Below are positions 1 to 8,074 of a stretch of DNA of 64,000 bases, piece by piece; position 1 is the stretch's first letter, and every line of letters begins with the position of its first letter. Source of the DNA: Alteribacter natronophilus. Its GTDB lineage: Bacteria; Bacillota; Bacilli; Bacillales; Salisediminibacteriaceae. A model generated the notes under the pieces. The model worked only from the letters and a program-made list of their open reading frames with translations. It did no database searches and had not been told where the DNA came from. Both the position numbers and the translations under genes were made by a program. The stretch lies in assembly GCF_006007885.1 (NCBI RefSeq), contig NZ_VCRO01000001.1:682001-746000 (forward strand), given 5' to 3'.

Positions 1-1
1 C

Positions 2-457
2 ATGTCCCTGAAGGAAGAGATTGATTTTAAGTGGCTTCTTACAAGCGGACAGCCCGGGATTGAACAGTGGGCTGCGGAGGCCGTTCTCCAGCTGAAAGCT
101 GTATATCCCGATCTTAACCTTGCCACGCTCGCCCCATTCCACAGCCAGGAGGAGCGATGGAAGGAAGACTGGAAAGCTTCATATGAAAACATATGGGCAA
201 ACAGTGATTATGCGGACTACATTACAAAGCGTCCCTATGACAATCCCGCCCAGCTGAAGATGAAAAATCAATTTATAGTGGAAAAAAGCAGTGCTTTTCT
301 TGTATTATATGATGAAGCAACACCCGGTTCGCCTGATTATTATCTTTCCTATGCAAAGAAAAAACAGCAGGCGTCCGACTATCCTGTCTATTATCTTACT
401 CCGGAGGAAATTGAAGATACGATCCGTGAGGAACAGGACGAATGGAGTCAGGAATAG
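2..457 (+). CDS. ypsA: YpsA family protein (SLOG superfamily), 5' end outside window
   Basis: The visible 151 residues match the C-terminal part of Bacillus YpsA, a nucleotide-binding Rossmann-like protein of the SLOG superfamily linked to cell division in B. subtilis and S. aureus. Supporting blocks are the glycine-rich TSGQPGIEQWAAE, the KRPYDNPAQLKMKNQFIV segment and YDEATPGSPDYYL. The family is about 180 residues, so some 25-30 N-terminal residues lie before base 1 and the ATG at base 2 is probably internal. It lies directly upstream of gpsB, as in B. subtilis. The exact biochemical role of the family is unsettled. Confidence 0.88.
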   Translation: MSLKEEIDFKWLLTSGQPGIEQWAAEAVLQLKAVYPDLNLATLAPFHSQEERWKEDWKASYENIWANSDYADYITKRPYDNPAQLKMKNQFIVEKSSAFLVLYDEATPGSPDYYLSYAKKKQQASDYPVYYLTPEEIEDTIREEQDEWSQE

Positions 458-487
458 AAATTATCTTAAATTTATGAGGTGAGCGCA

Positions 488-832
488 ATGCAAAACAAGG
501 TTGCACGTCTTACGCCAAAGGAAATTCTGGAAAAAGATTTTAAAACGAGTATGCGCGGATACAACCAGGACGAAGTTGATCAGTTCCTTGATCAGATCAT
601 TAAGGATTATGATGCGTTTGAAAAGAGAATCGCTCTTCTGGAAAAAGAAACCGAGAAACTCAAAACTAATTCAACAGCAGTCAGTGAGCAGACAAAGCGC
701 CATCAGCCGGTCACTCCCCAGCAGGAGACACGCCAGCAGCCGCAGGCCAACACCGGAAGTACCAACTATGATATTCTAAGGCGCCTGTCAAATCTTGAAA
801 AACATGTATTTGGAAGCAAGCTCAGTGAATAA
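488..832 (+). CDS. gpsB: Cell division regulator GpsB
   Basis: GpsB is a small DivIVA paralogue that links septal and peripheral wall synthesis by binding penicillin-binding proteins at the membrane. The protein shows the DivIVA-like N-terminal module ([31 protein letters not shown]), a coiled coil through about residue 60, a Gln/Thr/Pro-rich linker at about 65-90, and the short C-terminal helix ending LEKHVFGSK. The ATG at 488 is preferred over the GTG at 479 because AGGTG at 476-480 is then 7 bases upstream; the GTG would overlap that site. Its position after ypsA and before rnpB matches B. subtilis synteny. Confidence 0.95.
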   Translation: MQNKVARLTPKEILEKDFKTSMRGYNQDEVDQFLDQIIKDYDAFEKRIALLEKETEKLKTNSTAVSEQTKRHQPVTPQQETRQQPQANTGSTNYDILRRLSNLEKHVFGSKLSE

Positions 833-846
833 AAAGGCTGTCTACT

Positions 847-1260
847 GTGATTACTGAAGTATATATCGACGGTGCCAGCAGGGGGAACCCCGGCCCCTCC
901 GGTGCAGGAATTTATATCAAGGCTGACAGTGGTCAGATCAGGGTGCCCGTACCGCTGGGAACCATGACAAACCATCATGCCGAATTTGCCGCTCTCAGTG
1001 AAGCGCTCAGAATCTGCCGGAGCCGGGGGCTCAAGGCCCTGTCCATCCGGACCGATTCACAGATAGTTGCCGACGCTGTGGAAAAGCGTTACGTAAAACG
1101 CAGTGAGTTCGCGCGGTACCTTGAAGAAATTCTTGATCTGATGAACGGTTTTGACCTCTGCTTTGTAAAGTGGATTCCATCAAAGCAGAACAGGGAAGCT
1201 GATTCTCTGTCTAAAAAAGCCGTACAGATGAGCATAGAAGCGGATAACGATGAAACTTGA
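847..1260 (+). CDS. RNase HI-like protein
   Basis: A 137-residue RNase H-fold protein predicted to cut the RNA strand of RNA:DNA hybrids. It starts with VYIDGASRGNPGPSGAGIYI, and the four acidic catalytic positions all appear present: Asp8, Glu46 (HHAEFAAL), Asp70 (RTDSQIV) and Asp119 (NREADSLS). The GTG start at 847 has AAAAGG about 8 bases upstream and follows gpsB by 14 bases, so it is probably co-transcribed with it. Bacillus carries several RNase HI-like paralogues (YpdQ type), some with doubtful activity. Intact DEDD residues argue for activity here, but that is inference. Confidence 0.85.
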   Translation: MITEVYIDGASRGNPGPSGAGIYIKADSGQIRVPVPLGTMTNHHAEFAALSEALRICRSRGLKALSIRTDSQIVADAVEKRYVKRSEFARYLEEILDLMNGFDLCFVKWIPSKQNREADSLSKKAVQMSIEADNDET

Positions 1261-1286
1261 TTTTTGTTTTTCATTTGTGGTATAAT
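1257..1286 (+). promoter_or_regulatory. Candidate promoter of rnpB
   Basis: TTGATT (1257-1262), an 18-base spacer and a perfect TATAAT (1281-1286). This would start transcription near 1293 and leave about 30 bases of leader to be trimmed from RNase P RNA. An alternative -10, CATAAT at 1311-1316, would start exactly at the first base of helix P1 (1323) but has no good -35. The promoter overlaps the end of the RNase H gene. Confidence 0.5.
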
Positions 1287-1321
1287 AAATTTTGTCGCTT
1301 AAGAGAACTTCATAATATTGA

Positions 1322-1734
1322 TGTGTCCGGAGTGCTTGGGTAATCGCTGTGCGTCCTGAACGCGCAGAGGAAAGTCCATGCTCGCACAGTCTGCGATGAC
1401 TGTAGTGATCGTGCCTGACCAATTCATAAGTCAGGGCAGCCATACTGGCTGACGGCAGGGAAACGGCCTACGTTCCTTTGGAATATGGTCCAGTACCCTT
1501 GAAAGTGCCACAGTGACGAAGTCTGACCTGGAAACGGGCAGAGTGGAACGCGGTAAACCCCACGAGCGAGAAACCCAAAATATGGTAGGGGCATCCCTTC
1601 AAAGGAACTGAACGGAGAAGGGGGCAGGTTTTTTAAAAACCTGGAGACAGATGGTTACCACCGGAGTACGAGGGCTTTTGGCCCGTCTGCAGTACGAAGG
1701 AACAGAACATGGCTTACAGAGCGCACCGGGCGCA
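1322..1734 (+). ncRNA. rnpB: RNase P RNA, Bacillus type (class B)
   Basis: This is the catalytic RNA of RNase P, which matures tRNA 5' ends. Conserved blocks are visible in order: GAGGAAAGTCCATGCTCGCA near 1367, GAAAGTGCCACAGTGACGAAG near 1500, AGTGGAACGCGGTAAACCCC near 1543, GAGCGAGAAACCC near 1564, and AACAGAACATGGCTTACAGA near 1702. Helix P1 can be drawn directly: bases 1323-1335 pair with 1721-1733 with one A-A mismatch, which sets the ends. The layout matches the B. subtilis class B molecule rather than the class A form. It sits between gpsB and rlmL as in B. subtilis. Confidence 0.97.
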
Positions 1735-1755
1735 TCTTTTATGAATTGAACTGGA

Positions 1756-1784
1756 CTCCACGGCATTTGTCTGTGGGGTTTTTT
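1756..1784 (+). terminator. Rho-independent terminator after rnpB
   Basis: An 8-bp stem (CTCCACGG 1756-1763 with CTGTGGGG 1771-1778, including G-U pairs) followed by six T residues. Confidence 0.85.
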
Positions 1785-1795
1785 ACATAACTGAA

Positions 1796-1910
1796 GGCTC
1801 TGGATGGATTGCTGCTATTCGCAAATGAAGTTTTGGAGCGAAAGGCGCCGTCTCTCTCGTGGAAAGCGTCCGCCTGCAGCATAATAAAACAACAATCTTT
1901 CCGTTAACAG
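1796..1910 (+). repeat. Structured repeat element, copy A (degraded short form)
   Basis: Begins GGCTCTGGATGGATTGCTGC and ends CAATCTTTCCGTTAACAG, which correspond to the terminal inverted repeats of the better copies at 3221 and 16636. The interior holds GGAGCGAAAGGCG and GGAAAGCGTCCGCCTGCAG, the family's conserved blocks. The central part of the long form is missing. The flanking 9-mers agree at only 5 of 9 positions, so any target duplication has decayed. It lies between the rnpB terminator and rlmL and has no coding potential. Confidence 0.7.
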
Positions 1911-2023
1911 ATTTTCGAAAAGAGTCAGACTGAAAGATATTCGCACCGCGGGAGCAGCATTTTCCGCAGCAGACACACCTAAATACAGATAAGAGAACCT
2001 CATAAGCGAAAGGAGCATGATTT

Positions 2024-3172
2024 GTGAAACAGTCATTAACCCTGATTGCCACTGCGGCGATGGGACTTGAAGCGATCGTAGCCAGGGAAGTAAAAGATCT
2101 GGGCTACGAGGATGTTCAGGTTGAAAACGGTAAGGTCATCTTTAAATCGGATCCTGAAGGGATTGCACGAGCCAATCTGTGGCTCAGAAGTGCTGACCGC
2201 GTGAAAATAATGGTCGGTGAGTTTAAGGCTGTTACATTTGACTCTCTTTTCGAGCAGACCAAAGCGCTTCCATGGGACCGGTTTCTTCCTGAAGATGCGG
2301 AATTTCCGGTAATCGGCCGCTCGGTAAAATCAGGACTTTACAGTGTGCCGGACTGTCAGGCAATCGTTAAAAAAGCGGTTGTTGAAAAGCTGAAACAGAC
2401 GTATAAAAAAAGCTGGTTCGAGGAAAGTGGCGGCTTTTACCGTATCGAAGTGGCTCTTCATAAAGATGTAGCCACCCTTACCATCGACACAAGCGGTACA
2501 GGGCTTCACAAGAGAGGGTATCGTTATCTCCATAACGAAGCCCCGCTTAAGGAAACGCTGGCTGCTGCACTGATCCGTCTGACGAACTGGCATCCTGACA
2601 GACCTTTAGTGGATCCATTCTGTGGATCAGGCACAATTCCGATAGAAGCAGCCATGATCGGCCAGAATATTGCTCCCGGAATTAACCGGGAATTTGCATT
2701 TGAAGGCTGGGACTGGTACAGGCAGGAATGGCTCGATCAGGCCCACCAGGAAGCAGAAGACCTGGCTGATTACGACAGAAAACTGTCGATCTTCGGGACG
2801 GATATTGATCATAAAATGGTTGACCTTGCAAAAAACAATGCCACAGAAGCGGGCTTCCCCGATCAAATTGCCTTTAAACAGATGCAGGCAGCCGACCTGC
2901 GTTCAAAGCAGGAGTATGGTGTGGTACTGGGTAACCCCCCATATGGTGAAAGAATGCAGGAAAAAGCAGAAGTTGAAGCCCTATATAAAAAAATCGGGGA
3001 TGTGTACAGAGAGCATCTCCCTACTTGGAGCATTTACGTGATAACTTCCCACGAAAAGTTCGAACTGTTCTACGGAAAGAAAGCAACGAAGAAACGGAAG
3101 TTGTATAACGGTAACATTAAGACAGATTTTTATCAGTTCTGGGGACCGCGCCCGCCGAGAAAAAAAGACTGA
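2024..3172 (+). CDS. rlmL: THUMP-domain 23S rRNA (guanine-N2) methyltransferase RlmL/YpsC type
   Basis: A 382-residue protein of the YpsC family, predicted to methylate a guanine N2 in 23S rRNA using SAM. It has an N-terminal ferredoxin-like/THUMP region (about residues 1-160) followed by a UPF0020-type methyltransferase domain, with the SAM-binding segment VDPFCGSGTIPIEAAM near residue 197 and the catalytic GNPPYGERM near residue 305. The GTG start at 2024 has GAAAGGAG at 2008-2015, 8 bases away. It follows rnpB as in B. subtilis, though a repeat element now occupies the spacer. E. coli RlmL also carries an RlmK domain; this protein, like YpsC, does not. Confidence 0.93.
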   Translation: MKQSLTLIATAAMGLEAIVAREVKDLGYEDVQVENGKVIFKSDPEGIARANLWLRSADRVKIMVGEFKAVTFDSLFEQTKALPWDRFLPEDAEFPVIGRSVKSGLYSVPDCQAIVKKAVVEKLKQTYKKSWFEESGGFYRIEVALHKDVATLTIDTSGTGLHKRGYRYLHNEAPLKETLAAALIRLTNWHPDRPLVDPFCGSGTIPIEAAMIGQNIAPGINREFAFEGWDWYRQEWLDQAHQEAEDLADYDRKLSIFGTDIDHKMVDLAKNNATEAGFPDQIAFKQMQAADLRSKQEYGVVLGNPPYGERMQEKAEVEALYKKIGDVYREHLPTWSIYVITSHEKFELFYGKKATKKRKLYNGNIKTDFYQFWGPRPPRKKD

Positions 3173-3177
3173 AACCA

Positions 3178-3219
3178 AGACCTGAAAAGGAGTAACCGCC
3201 TTTTCGGGTCTTTTTTTTT
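3178..3219 (+). terminator. Terminator of rlmL, T-tract interrupted by repeat element
   Basis: A 13-bp stem (AGACCTGAAAAGG at 3178-3190 with CCTTTTCGGGTCT at 3199-3211) and a T-tract. Repeat copy B begins at 3221 directly after TTTTTTTTA, and the same nine bases recur right after the element, so insertion duplicated the end of the T-tract. Confidence 0.9.
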
Positions 3220-3220
3220 A

Positions 3221-3346
3221 GGCTGTGTTCGTATAGATTGCTGCTATTGGTCAGATTATTAATGGAGCGAAAGGCGGTGACTCCAGCGATGCCCGCGGAA
3301 AGCATCCGCCTGCAGGCAATGAAACAACAATCTATCCGAAAACAGC
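3221..3346 (+). repeat. Structured repeat element, copy B (short form, perfect 9-bp target duplication)
   Basis: A 126-base element starting GGCTGTGTTCGTATAGATTG and ending CAATCTATCCGAAAACAGC, near-complementary ends of about 22 bp. It is flanked on both sides by TTTTTTTTA (3212-3220 and 3347-3355), a perfect 9-bp target duplication. Compared with copy C, the middle is deleted between two AGC triplets, which joins GACTCCAGC directly to GATGCCCGCGG. Conserved inner blocks AGGCGG and CCGCCT can pair. No reading frame of its own. Confidence 0.85.
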
Positions 3347-3371
3347 TTTTTTTTATGGCTATTTCTAAAGA

Positions 3372-3391
3372 CAGCGTAATAAAACAACAAT
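3372..3391 (+). repeat. 20-bp remnant of a second repeat end
   Basis: CAGCGTAATAAAACAACAAT matches exactly the reverse complement of an internal stretch next to the end of copy C (about 16650-16669). It lies 26 bases beyond copy B, so a second, mostly lost element end adjoins copy B. Confidence 0.55.
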
Positions 3392-3487
3392 ACAGACTGC
3401 CCTGTCCCTCCACTGAATAATTTGGTGAGGATCGTCAACACTAGGTAGTGAAACTGCTGAAGGCCGTGGAAAAGGAGTGGCAGCACA

Positions 3488-3586
3488 ATGAAAAAAGAAA
3501 CCCTTAGCATTGAGAAACGCTGGCTGATCTATGTTGCTGTGTTTGGCATCATCCTGTTCGGCCTGAGTTTTCTTGTTTCGGGATAA
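3488..3586 (+). CDS. 32-residue single-span membrane protein, unknown
   Basis: ATG at 3488 follows AAAGGAG (3471-3477) by 10 bases. The peptide begins MKKETLSIEKRWLIYVAVF, has one hydrophobic helix of about 18-20 residues and ends LSFLVSG. The positively charged N-terminus before the helix suggests an N-in orientation. The good ribosome binding site, start, membrane segment and clean stop support a real small gene. I do not recognise the family. The next gene is 86 bases downstream on the same strand, so they may share a transcript. Confidence 0.55.
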   Translation: MKKETLSIEKRWLIYVAVFGIILFGLSFLVSG

Positions 3587-3672
3587 GATCGAAAAAACAG
3601 AACATACATCAGCGAACCGATTCATAAAATGAGGATAACAAATATTCAGGAGAAGATTTTAAAAAGGCAGGG

Positions 3673-3921
3673 ATGAAGATGTCACAACCGTTTAATGATA
3701 TTCAACAGGTGGAAATGGCGATCAGAGCAGCACAGAAGATGGTCGGACAGGCCACTAAAAGCATGAATCCCGAGCAGATTGAAACAGCAACAAACGCTCT
3801 GAACGATGCAAAGGCACAGCTTCAGGATGCCGCTAAATATGAAATGAGCGGTGAGCTGGGGGCCTACTCCCGTGATCTGATCACAAAACTGGAACATCAG
3901 CTCCATGAAGCAAAAGAATAG
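3673..3921 (+). CDS. DUF2564-like small protein (YpzA type)
   Basis: An 82-residue helical protein (or 80 if the second ATG, at 3679, is used). The pattern VEMAIRAAQKMVGQATKSM, then NALNDAKAQLQDA and LEHQLHEAKE, resembles Bacillus DUF2564 proteins such as YpzA. In B. subtilis ypzA lies a few genes from ypsC, so synteny agrees. Function is unknown; the sequence suggests a helical hairpin rather than an enzyme. AAAAAGG (3661-3667) lies 5 bases before the first ATG and CAGGG lies about 6 before the second, so the start is undecided. It is followed by a strong terminator. Confidence 0.65.
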   Translation: MKMSQPFNDIQQVEMAIRAAQKMVGQATKSMNPEQIETATNALNDAKAQLQDAAKYEMSGELGAYSRDLITKLEHQLHEAKE

Positions 3922-3926
3922 CAGAA

Positions 3927-3966
3927 AGGCAGGCTGCACGCAGATAACCGGCAGCCTGCCTTTTTT
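3927..3966 (+). terminator. Terminator after DUF2564-like gene
   Basis: AGGCAGGCTGC (3927-3937) pairs perfectly with GCAGCCTGCCT (3951-3961), followed by a run of T. Confidence 0.92.
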
Positions 3967-4102
3967 ACTGTCCAATGAACGCCGCTTCATCCTGTAAGTG
4001 GACTTTCGGGGCATCCGGATCCTCCGGTATACGAGGGTGGCAGAAAGGCCCGGAGCTTATCATAACGATCATAACAGTAAAACGGAATTCACTTGATACT
4101 GC

Positions 4103-4411
4103 CTACTTTGCCTCGGGGTTACTTACGTCTCCGATCACAGGGTTTGTGAAGGTTACTTCGTCAAGGTCTTCGTCATAATCAACGGTCATGCCATCGAAAT
4201 ACCAGAGGTCATCCCCGGTTACATAAAACGTTATGCCGCTAACTTCAACTGAGTGGCAGGGACCGCCGGGAATGTCCCTGGTAACCCCCGCTGAAAATCC
4301 GCCTGAACCAACCCCTCCGACTCTTACAAACAGTCTGAGACTGTCCTCTTCCCGAAGGTTCATTTCCTTTTTATAAAGATCCGCTGCTTCTCGGGTTACG
4401 TTCAGTTTCAT
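4103..4411 (-). CDS. yneR: HesB/IscA-like protein, YneR family
   Basis: A 102-residue protein with the HesB fold pattern, starting MKLNVTREAADLYKKEMNL and containing VRVGGVGSGGFSAGV and ITFYVTGDDLWYFDGMTVDY. These match B. subtilis YneR, which, like this protein, lacks the cysteines that bind Fe-S clusters in IscA; a direct cluster-scaffold role is therefore doubtful. AAGGAGG lies 8 bases before the ATG. In B. subtilis yneR is beside yneS(plsY)-yneT-parE-parC. Here yneT, parE and parC follow some 3 kb away and plsY is absent from the interval. Confidence 0.85.
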   Translation of the reverse strand: MKLNVTREAADLYKKEMNLREEDSLRLFVRVGGVGSGGFSAGVTRDIPGGPCHSVEVSGITFYVTGDDLWYFDGMTVDYDEDLDEVTFTNPVIGDVSNPEAK

Positions 4412-4679
4412 CTGAAATACCTCCTTACATGTCCGTTCTATTATTCTACCGCCAATTTTACACAGAGGGCAACTAAAGCACAGGGACGGGAATTAATCGG
4501 AAAATTGTTAATTGTATGTGTGCCGGGATGGTCAAAATCGGCCGTCTCAGTTAGAATACGAAATGTAGGGAAAGACTCTGGCCGGTACAGGTATGCCTTA
4601 CATAATCATTCAGGCAAAGATGCTGCCATCGGCGGGCTTTCAGGGAATAAGACCGGTTAGTAAAAAAGGAGTGGAAGAT

Positions 4680-6206
4680 GTGACAGGTACACACACAGAG
4701 AAAACTGCGGCTGCATTCAGGGATTACCTGAGAAAAATGAGCAACTATGAAGAAGCTCTCGGAGTAATTGGCTGGGATCTGCGGACAGGGGCACCGAAAA
4801 AAGGCGCTTCACAGCGTGCTGAAGTAATCGGAACACTCTCGTCCGAAGTCTTTAAAATGTCCATTTCAGATGAGATGGCGGGTTTTATTAATGAACTCAA
4901 TAAAGAGGGGGTACGGGAAGAACTCGATGAAGTGACTCTCGCTTCTCTCGTTGAATGTAAAAAAGCCTACGATAAACGGAAAAACGTGCCGGAGGAGGAA
5001 TTCAGGGAATACGTGATCCTGACTTCGAAAGCGGAATCCATATGGCCGGAAGCGAAGGAAAAAGGAGATTTCTCCATGTTCCAGCCGTACCTTGAAAAAA
5101 TCGTGGACTTTAACCGGAAATTAACAGATTGGATCGGTTACGAAGGAAACAGGTACAACGCTCTGCTGGATACTTTCGAGCCCGGGCTCACAGTGGAAAC
5201 GCTTGACCGCGTTTTTAAAGAACTTCGTGATCGCCTCGTTCCCCTGGTCAGGGCTGTACAGGAAGCTGAAAATAAACCGGAAACAGATTTTCTTTTTCAG
5301 CATTTTCCCGAAAGCAGTCAGGAAAAAGTAAGCATAAATCTACTTGAACAAATGGGCTATGACTTTGATGCAGGCCGTCTTGATAAGACCGTACATCCTT
5401 TCGCCTCGGGACTGAATCCGGGGGATGTGAGGGTAACGACGAAATATGATGAAACGGATTTCAGAACGGCTGTTTTCGGAACGATTCACGAAGGCGGTCA
5501 TGCCCTTTACGAACAGAATATTGACGAACGTTTCATTGGCACTCCTCTCTGTTCGGGAACTTCAATGGGTATTCATGAATCCCAGTCCCTGTTCTGGGAA
5601 AACTTCGCAGGAAGAAACAGAGCATTCTGGGAGAAAAATTACGGACTCCTCAAGTCTCATTCAAAGGGGCAGTTTGACAATGTGAGTCTTGATAATTTCT
5701 ACCGGGGGATCAATGTAGCCGGCCCTTCTCTTATTCGTATAGAGGCGGACGAAATGACGTATTCCCTTCATATTATCGTCCGCTATGAGCTTGAAAAAGC
5801 ACTCATTAACGGAGATCTTGAGGTCAGGGATCTTCCGGAAGCATGGAACGATAAGATGGAAGAATATCTCGGAATCAGGCCTTCTCATGACGGAGAGGGT
5901 GTCCTGCAGGATGTACACTGGTCGGGTGGGGCTTTCGGCTACTTCCCGTCCTATGCTCTCGGGTATGTTTATGCAGCCCAGATGATGGAGGCGCTCAGAA
6001 AGGATCTCAAAGTACCGTTTGAAGACCTTCTGCGCGATGGTAACCTTCAGCCCGTGAAGGAATGGATGACGGAAAATGTTCACCGGTTTGGTAAATCAAA
6101 GCAGCCTCTGGAAATTCTTCGGGATATTACAGGGGAGGGTGTCAACCCGGACTGTCTGATCAGCTATCTTGAAAACAAGTACCGCGACGTTTACAGACTG
6201 ACATAA
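4680..6206 (+). CDS. Metallocarboxypeptidase, M32 family (thermostable carboxypeptidase 1 type)
   Basis: A cytosolic zinc/cobalt carboxypeptidase that trims C-terminal residues from peptides; the B. subtilis relative is YpwA. The metal motif HEGGH is at about residue 270 (GTIHEGGHALYEQN), with the third ligand in IHESQSLFWEN about 30 residues later. Other M32 marks are the early YEEALGVIGWDLRTGAPKKG, DVRVTTKYDETDF, and RIEADEMTYSLHIIVRYELE. I choose GTG 4680 because AAAAAGGAG ends 7 bases before it; the open frame runs back to 4593 but those residues have no family support. Length, 508 residues, fits the family's roughly 500. Confidence 0.93.
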   Translation: MTGTHTEKTAAAFRDYLRKMSNYEEALGVIGWDLRTGAPKKGASQRAEVIGTLSSEVFKMSISDEMAGFINELNKEGVREELDEVTLASLVECKKAYDKRKNVPEEEFREYVILTSKAESIWPEAKEKGDFSMFQPYLEKIVDFNRKLTDWIGYEGNRYNALLDTFEPGLTVETLDRVFKELRDRLVPLVRAVQEAENKPETDFLFQHFPESSQEKVSINLLEQMGYDFDAGRLDKTVHPFASGLNPGDVRVTTKYDETDFRTAVFGTIHEGGHALYEQNIDERFIGTPLCSGTSMGIHESQSLFWENFAGRNRAFWEKNYGLLKSHSKGQFDNVSLDNFYRGINVAGPSLIRIEADEMTYSLHIIVRYELEKALINGDLEVRDLPEAWNDKMEEYLGIRPSHDGEGVLQDVHWSGGAFGYFPSYALGYVYAAQMMEALRKDLKVPFEDLLRDGNLQPVKEWMTENVHRFGKSKQPLEILRDITGEGVNPDCLISYLENKYRDVYRLT

Positions 6207-6226
6207 TTGAGAAGGTGTTATGTGTG

Positions 6227-6258
6227 ATTCCGGGGGATGGTAGTCCTCCGGAATTTTT
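6227..6258 (+). terminator. Terminator after M32 carboxypeptidase
   Basis: ATTCCGGGGGA (6227-6237) pairs with TCCTCCGGAAT (6244-6254), followed by TTTT. Confidence 0.75.
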
Positions 6259-6435
6259 ATGGTCGTATATTGTCGAAAATTACGAATGCCTACTCGATTT
6301 ATGTCATGAAATTGTCATAAACCGTTACAAAACGGAAAAATTTTTGATAGAATATGACATGTTCAGTGTTTTTTTGACTGAAACGCCTGATCCCCTGTAA
6401 GTTAACGGGATTATTTTACCGAAAGGACCTGTCAT

Positions 6436-7515
6436 ATGAAATATGCACTTTCTATTCTGCTGGCTCTTGGTGTTACAGGTTTGTCGCTATACGGATTATA
6501 TGCCCCGGATCCAATTGCCGGCCAGAGCAGTAAAAAGATTTATCACACCCATTCGGAACGCGGGTTTTCAGAAATACATAGAGAAATTAAGATTAAAAGA
6601 CAGGCAACCGTTCTCGGTGCCGGTGAAAGAAGCGGTTCAGTTCCTGAACCCGAAAATCATTATGAATATGTCAGCCCGTATATCAGTGCCGCTGATATTG
6701 CTGTGCTGGGCGGCAGCAGTGTGGAATCAGCTGAGGAACGGGAAGTAAAGACCTTGATGGATGCCGGATTTAATGCGGTAAGTCTTTCCGGAACCCCGTA
6801 CCGGACGGACAGTATCAAAAAGACATTAATGTCACTTGAAAAATCGGGAATTACCTATACGGGTGTTTACAGTTCAGATAAGGATAAGAACAGACTGCGC
6901 ACACAGGAAATTAACGGTATCACGTTTGCTTTCCTGTCTTTTACCTATGGACCTGAAGAGGCGGACAAGGAGGTCCCTGCCGGTGAATACATCGTTTCAA
7001 GAGTGGAGGAAGACAGCCTTGCAGAACGAATCCGGGAAGCATCCGGAAAAAGTGATATCGTCATACTTAATCTCCACTATCTCACGGAATCAGGGGATTA
7101 TCCTGATGGTACCCAGACATCTGTAGCGTCCATGGCAGCAGAGGCGGGTGCCGATATTATATTTGGCCACAGGCAGGGTACCCTTCATCCGCTGGAATGG
7201 CTGAATACGAGGGACGGCCGCAAGGTTTTTACGGCTTATTCACTGGGTAAGATGCCTGCTGAAGGACTAGTGGAGAAGCACGATATTGGCGGAATGGCAA
7301 GCATAACCGTTAAAGATGTGGCAGCTGGTCCCGCCAGTAACCTGATCCTTGATGACCCGCGGTTTATTACCGCTTATTCGGACGCGGATCACGGCAGCCT
7401 GCTTCCTGCCTCCGCTATGTCTGACATGATACTTCCCGGATGGGAGCAGCATTTTAAAGATGCAGAGGACTTTGCAGGACAGTGGATGAATGATCTTCTT
7501 TCAGTTACCGAATAA
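6436..7515 (+). CDS. CapA/PgsA-like protein with degenerate active site
   Basis: A 359-residue protein with an N-terminal hydrophobic segment (about residues 5-24), probably a membrane anchor. The rest follows the CapA fold of poly-gamma-glutamate synthesis proteins (metallophosphatase superfamily): AADIAVLGGSS, AGFNAVSLSGTP, INGITFAFLSFTYGPE, IVILNLHYLTE and AGADIIFGHRQGTLHPLEW. Several expected metal residues look changed: the usual GD near the N-terminus reads GAGE, the NLE-type block reads GGS, and the GHHPH-type block reads GHRQG. ATG 6436 has AAAGGA 8 bases upstream. A structural or binding role may be more likely than catalysis; both are inference. Confidence 0.72.
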   Translation: MKYALSILLALGVTGLSLYGLYAPDPIAGQSSKKIYHTHSERGFSEIHREIKIKRQATVLGAGERSGSVPEPENHYEYVSPYISAADIAVLGGSSVESAEEREVKTLMDAGFNAVSLSGTPYRTDSIKKTLMSLEKSGITYTGVYSSDKDKNRLRTQEINGITFAFLSFTYGPEEADKEVPAGEYIVSRVEEDSLAERIREASGKSDIVILNLHYLTESGDYPDGTQTSVASMAAEAGADIIFGHRQGTLHPLEWLNTRDGRKVFTAYSLGKMPAEGLVEKHDIGGMASITVKDVAAGPASNLILDDPRFITAYSDADHGSLLPASAMSDMILPGWEQHFKDAEDFAGQWMNDLLSVTE

Positions 7516-7661
7516 TGAACCTGTCCGGATTAATATTTCACGTACCGTAATCCGTTACATTTTAATGTACTCAAAAAACATTTGATAAGCCGTATATGTT
7601 TTAATTGAACAGAAATTGTGAAATGATGATAAAAACAAGTCTTTTCTCAGGAGGGATAAAG

Positions 7662-8069
7662 ATGAACAATCCTGACCGAAATGAAATTGGGGAAATTCTT
7701 AAGAAGGCAAAGAAAATTGCAGTTGTGGGGCTTTCGGATAATCCGGCAAGAACTTCCTATCAGGTATCAGAAGCGATGCAGCAGGCAGGGTATAAGATTA
7801 TTCCGGTTAATCCAAACTGTGATGAGACTCTTGGAGAAAAATCCTATCGGACATTATCCGAAATTGAAGAACCTGTTGATATTGTAAACGTCTTCAGAAG
7901 AAGTGAATACCTGGCGGAAGTGGCCGAAGAAGCAGCACAGATCGATGCAGAAGTATTCTGGGCCCAGCTGGGGCTTTACAGCGACGAAGCGGAACGTATT
8001 GCAAAAGAGGCAGGCATGACCGTTATTATGGACCGTTGTATAAAAGTGGAGCATGCGATTACAAAATAA
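7662..8069 (+). CDS. yneT: CoA-binding domain protein YneT
   Basis: A 135-residue Rossmann-type CoA-binding protein (CoA_binding_2 family). Evidence: the nucleotide loop AVVGLSDNPARTSYQVSEAM, IIPVNPNCDETLGEKSY, VDIVNVFRRSEYL and VFWAQLGLYSDEA. The ATG at 7662 is preferred over upstream starts because AGGAGGG (7649-7655) is 6 bases before it. It precedes parE-parC as in B. subtilis, but has its own terminator, so it is a separate transcription unit. The exact cellular role of the family is unknown. Confidence 0.88.
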   Translation: MNNPDRNEIGEILKKAKKIAVVGLSDNPARTSYQVSEAMQQAGYKIIPVNPNCDETLGEKSYRTLSEIEEPVDIVNVFRRSEYLAEVAEEAAQIDAEVFWAQLGLYSDEAERIAKEAGMTVIMDRCIKVEHAITK

Positions 8070-8074
8070 TGGTG

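Noticed and set aside
3238-3420. 60-codon open frame across repeat copy B
   Set aside because: It is made of repeat sequence and its flank; the other copies do not preserve the frame.
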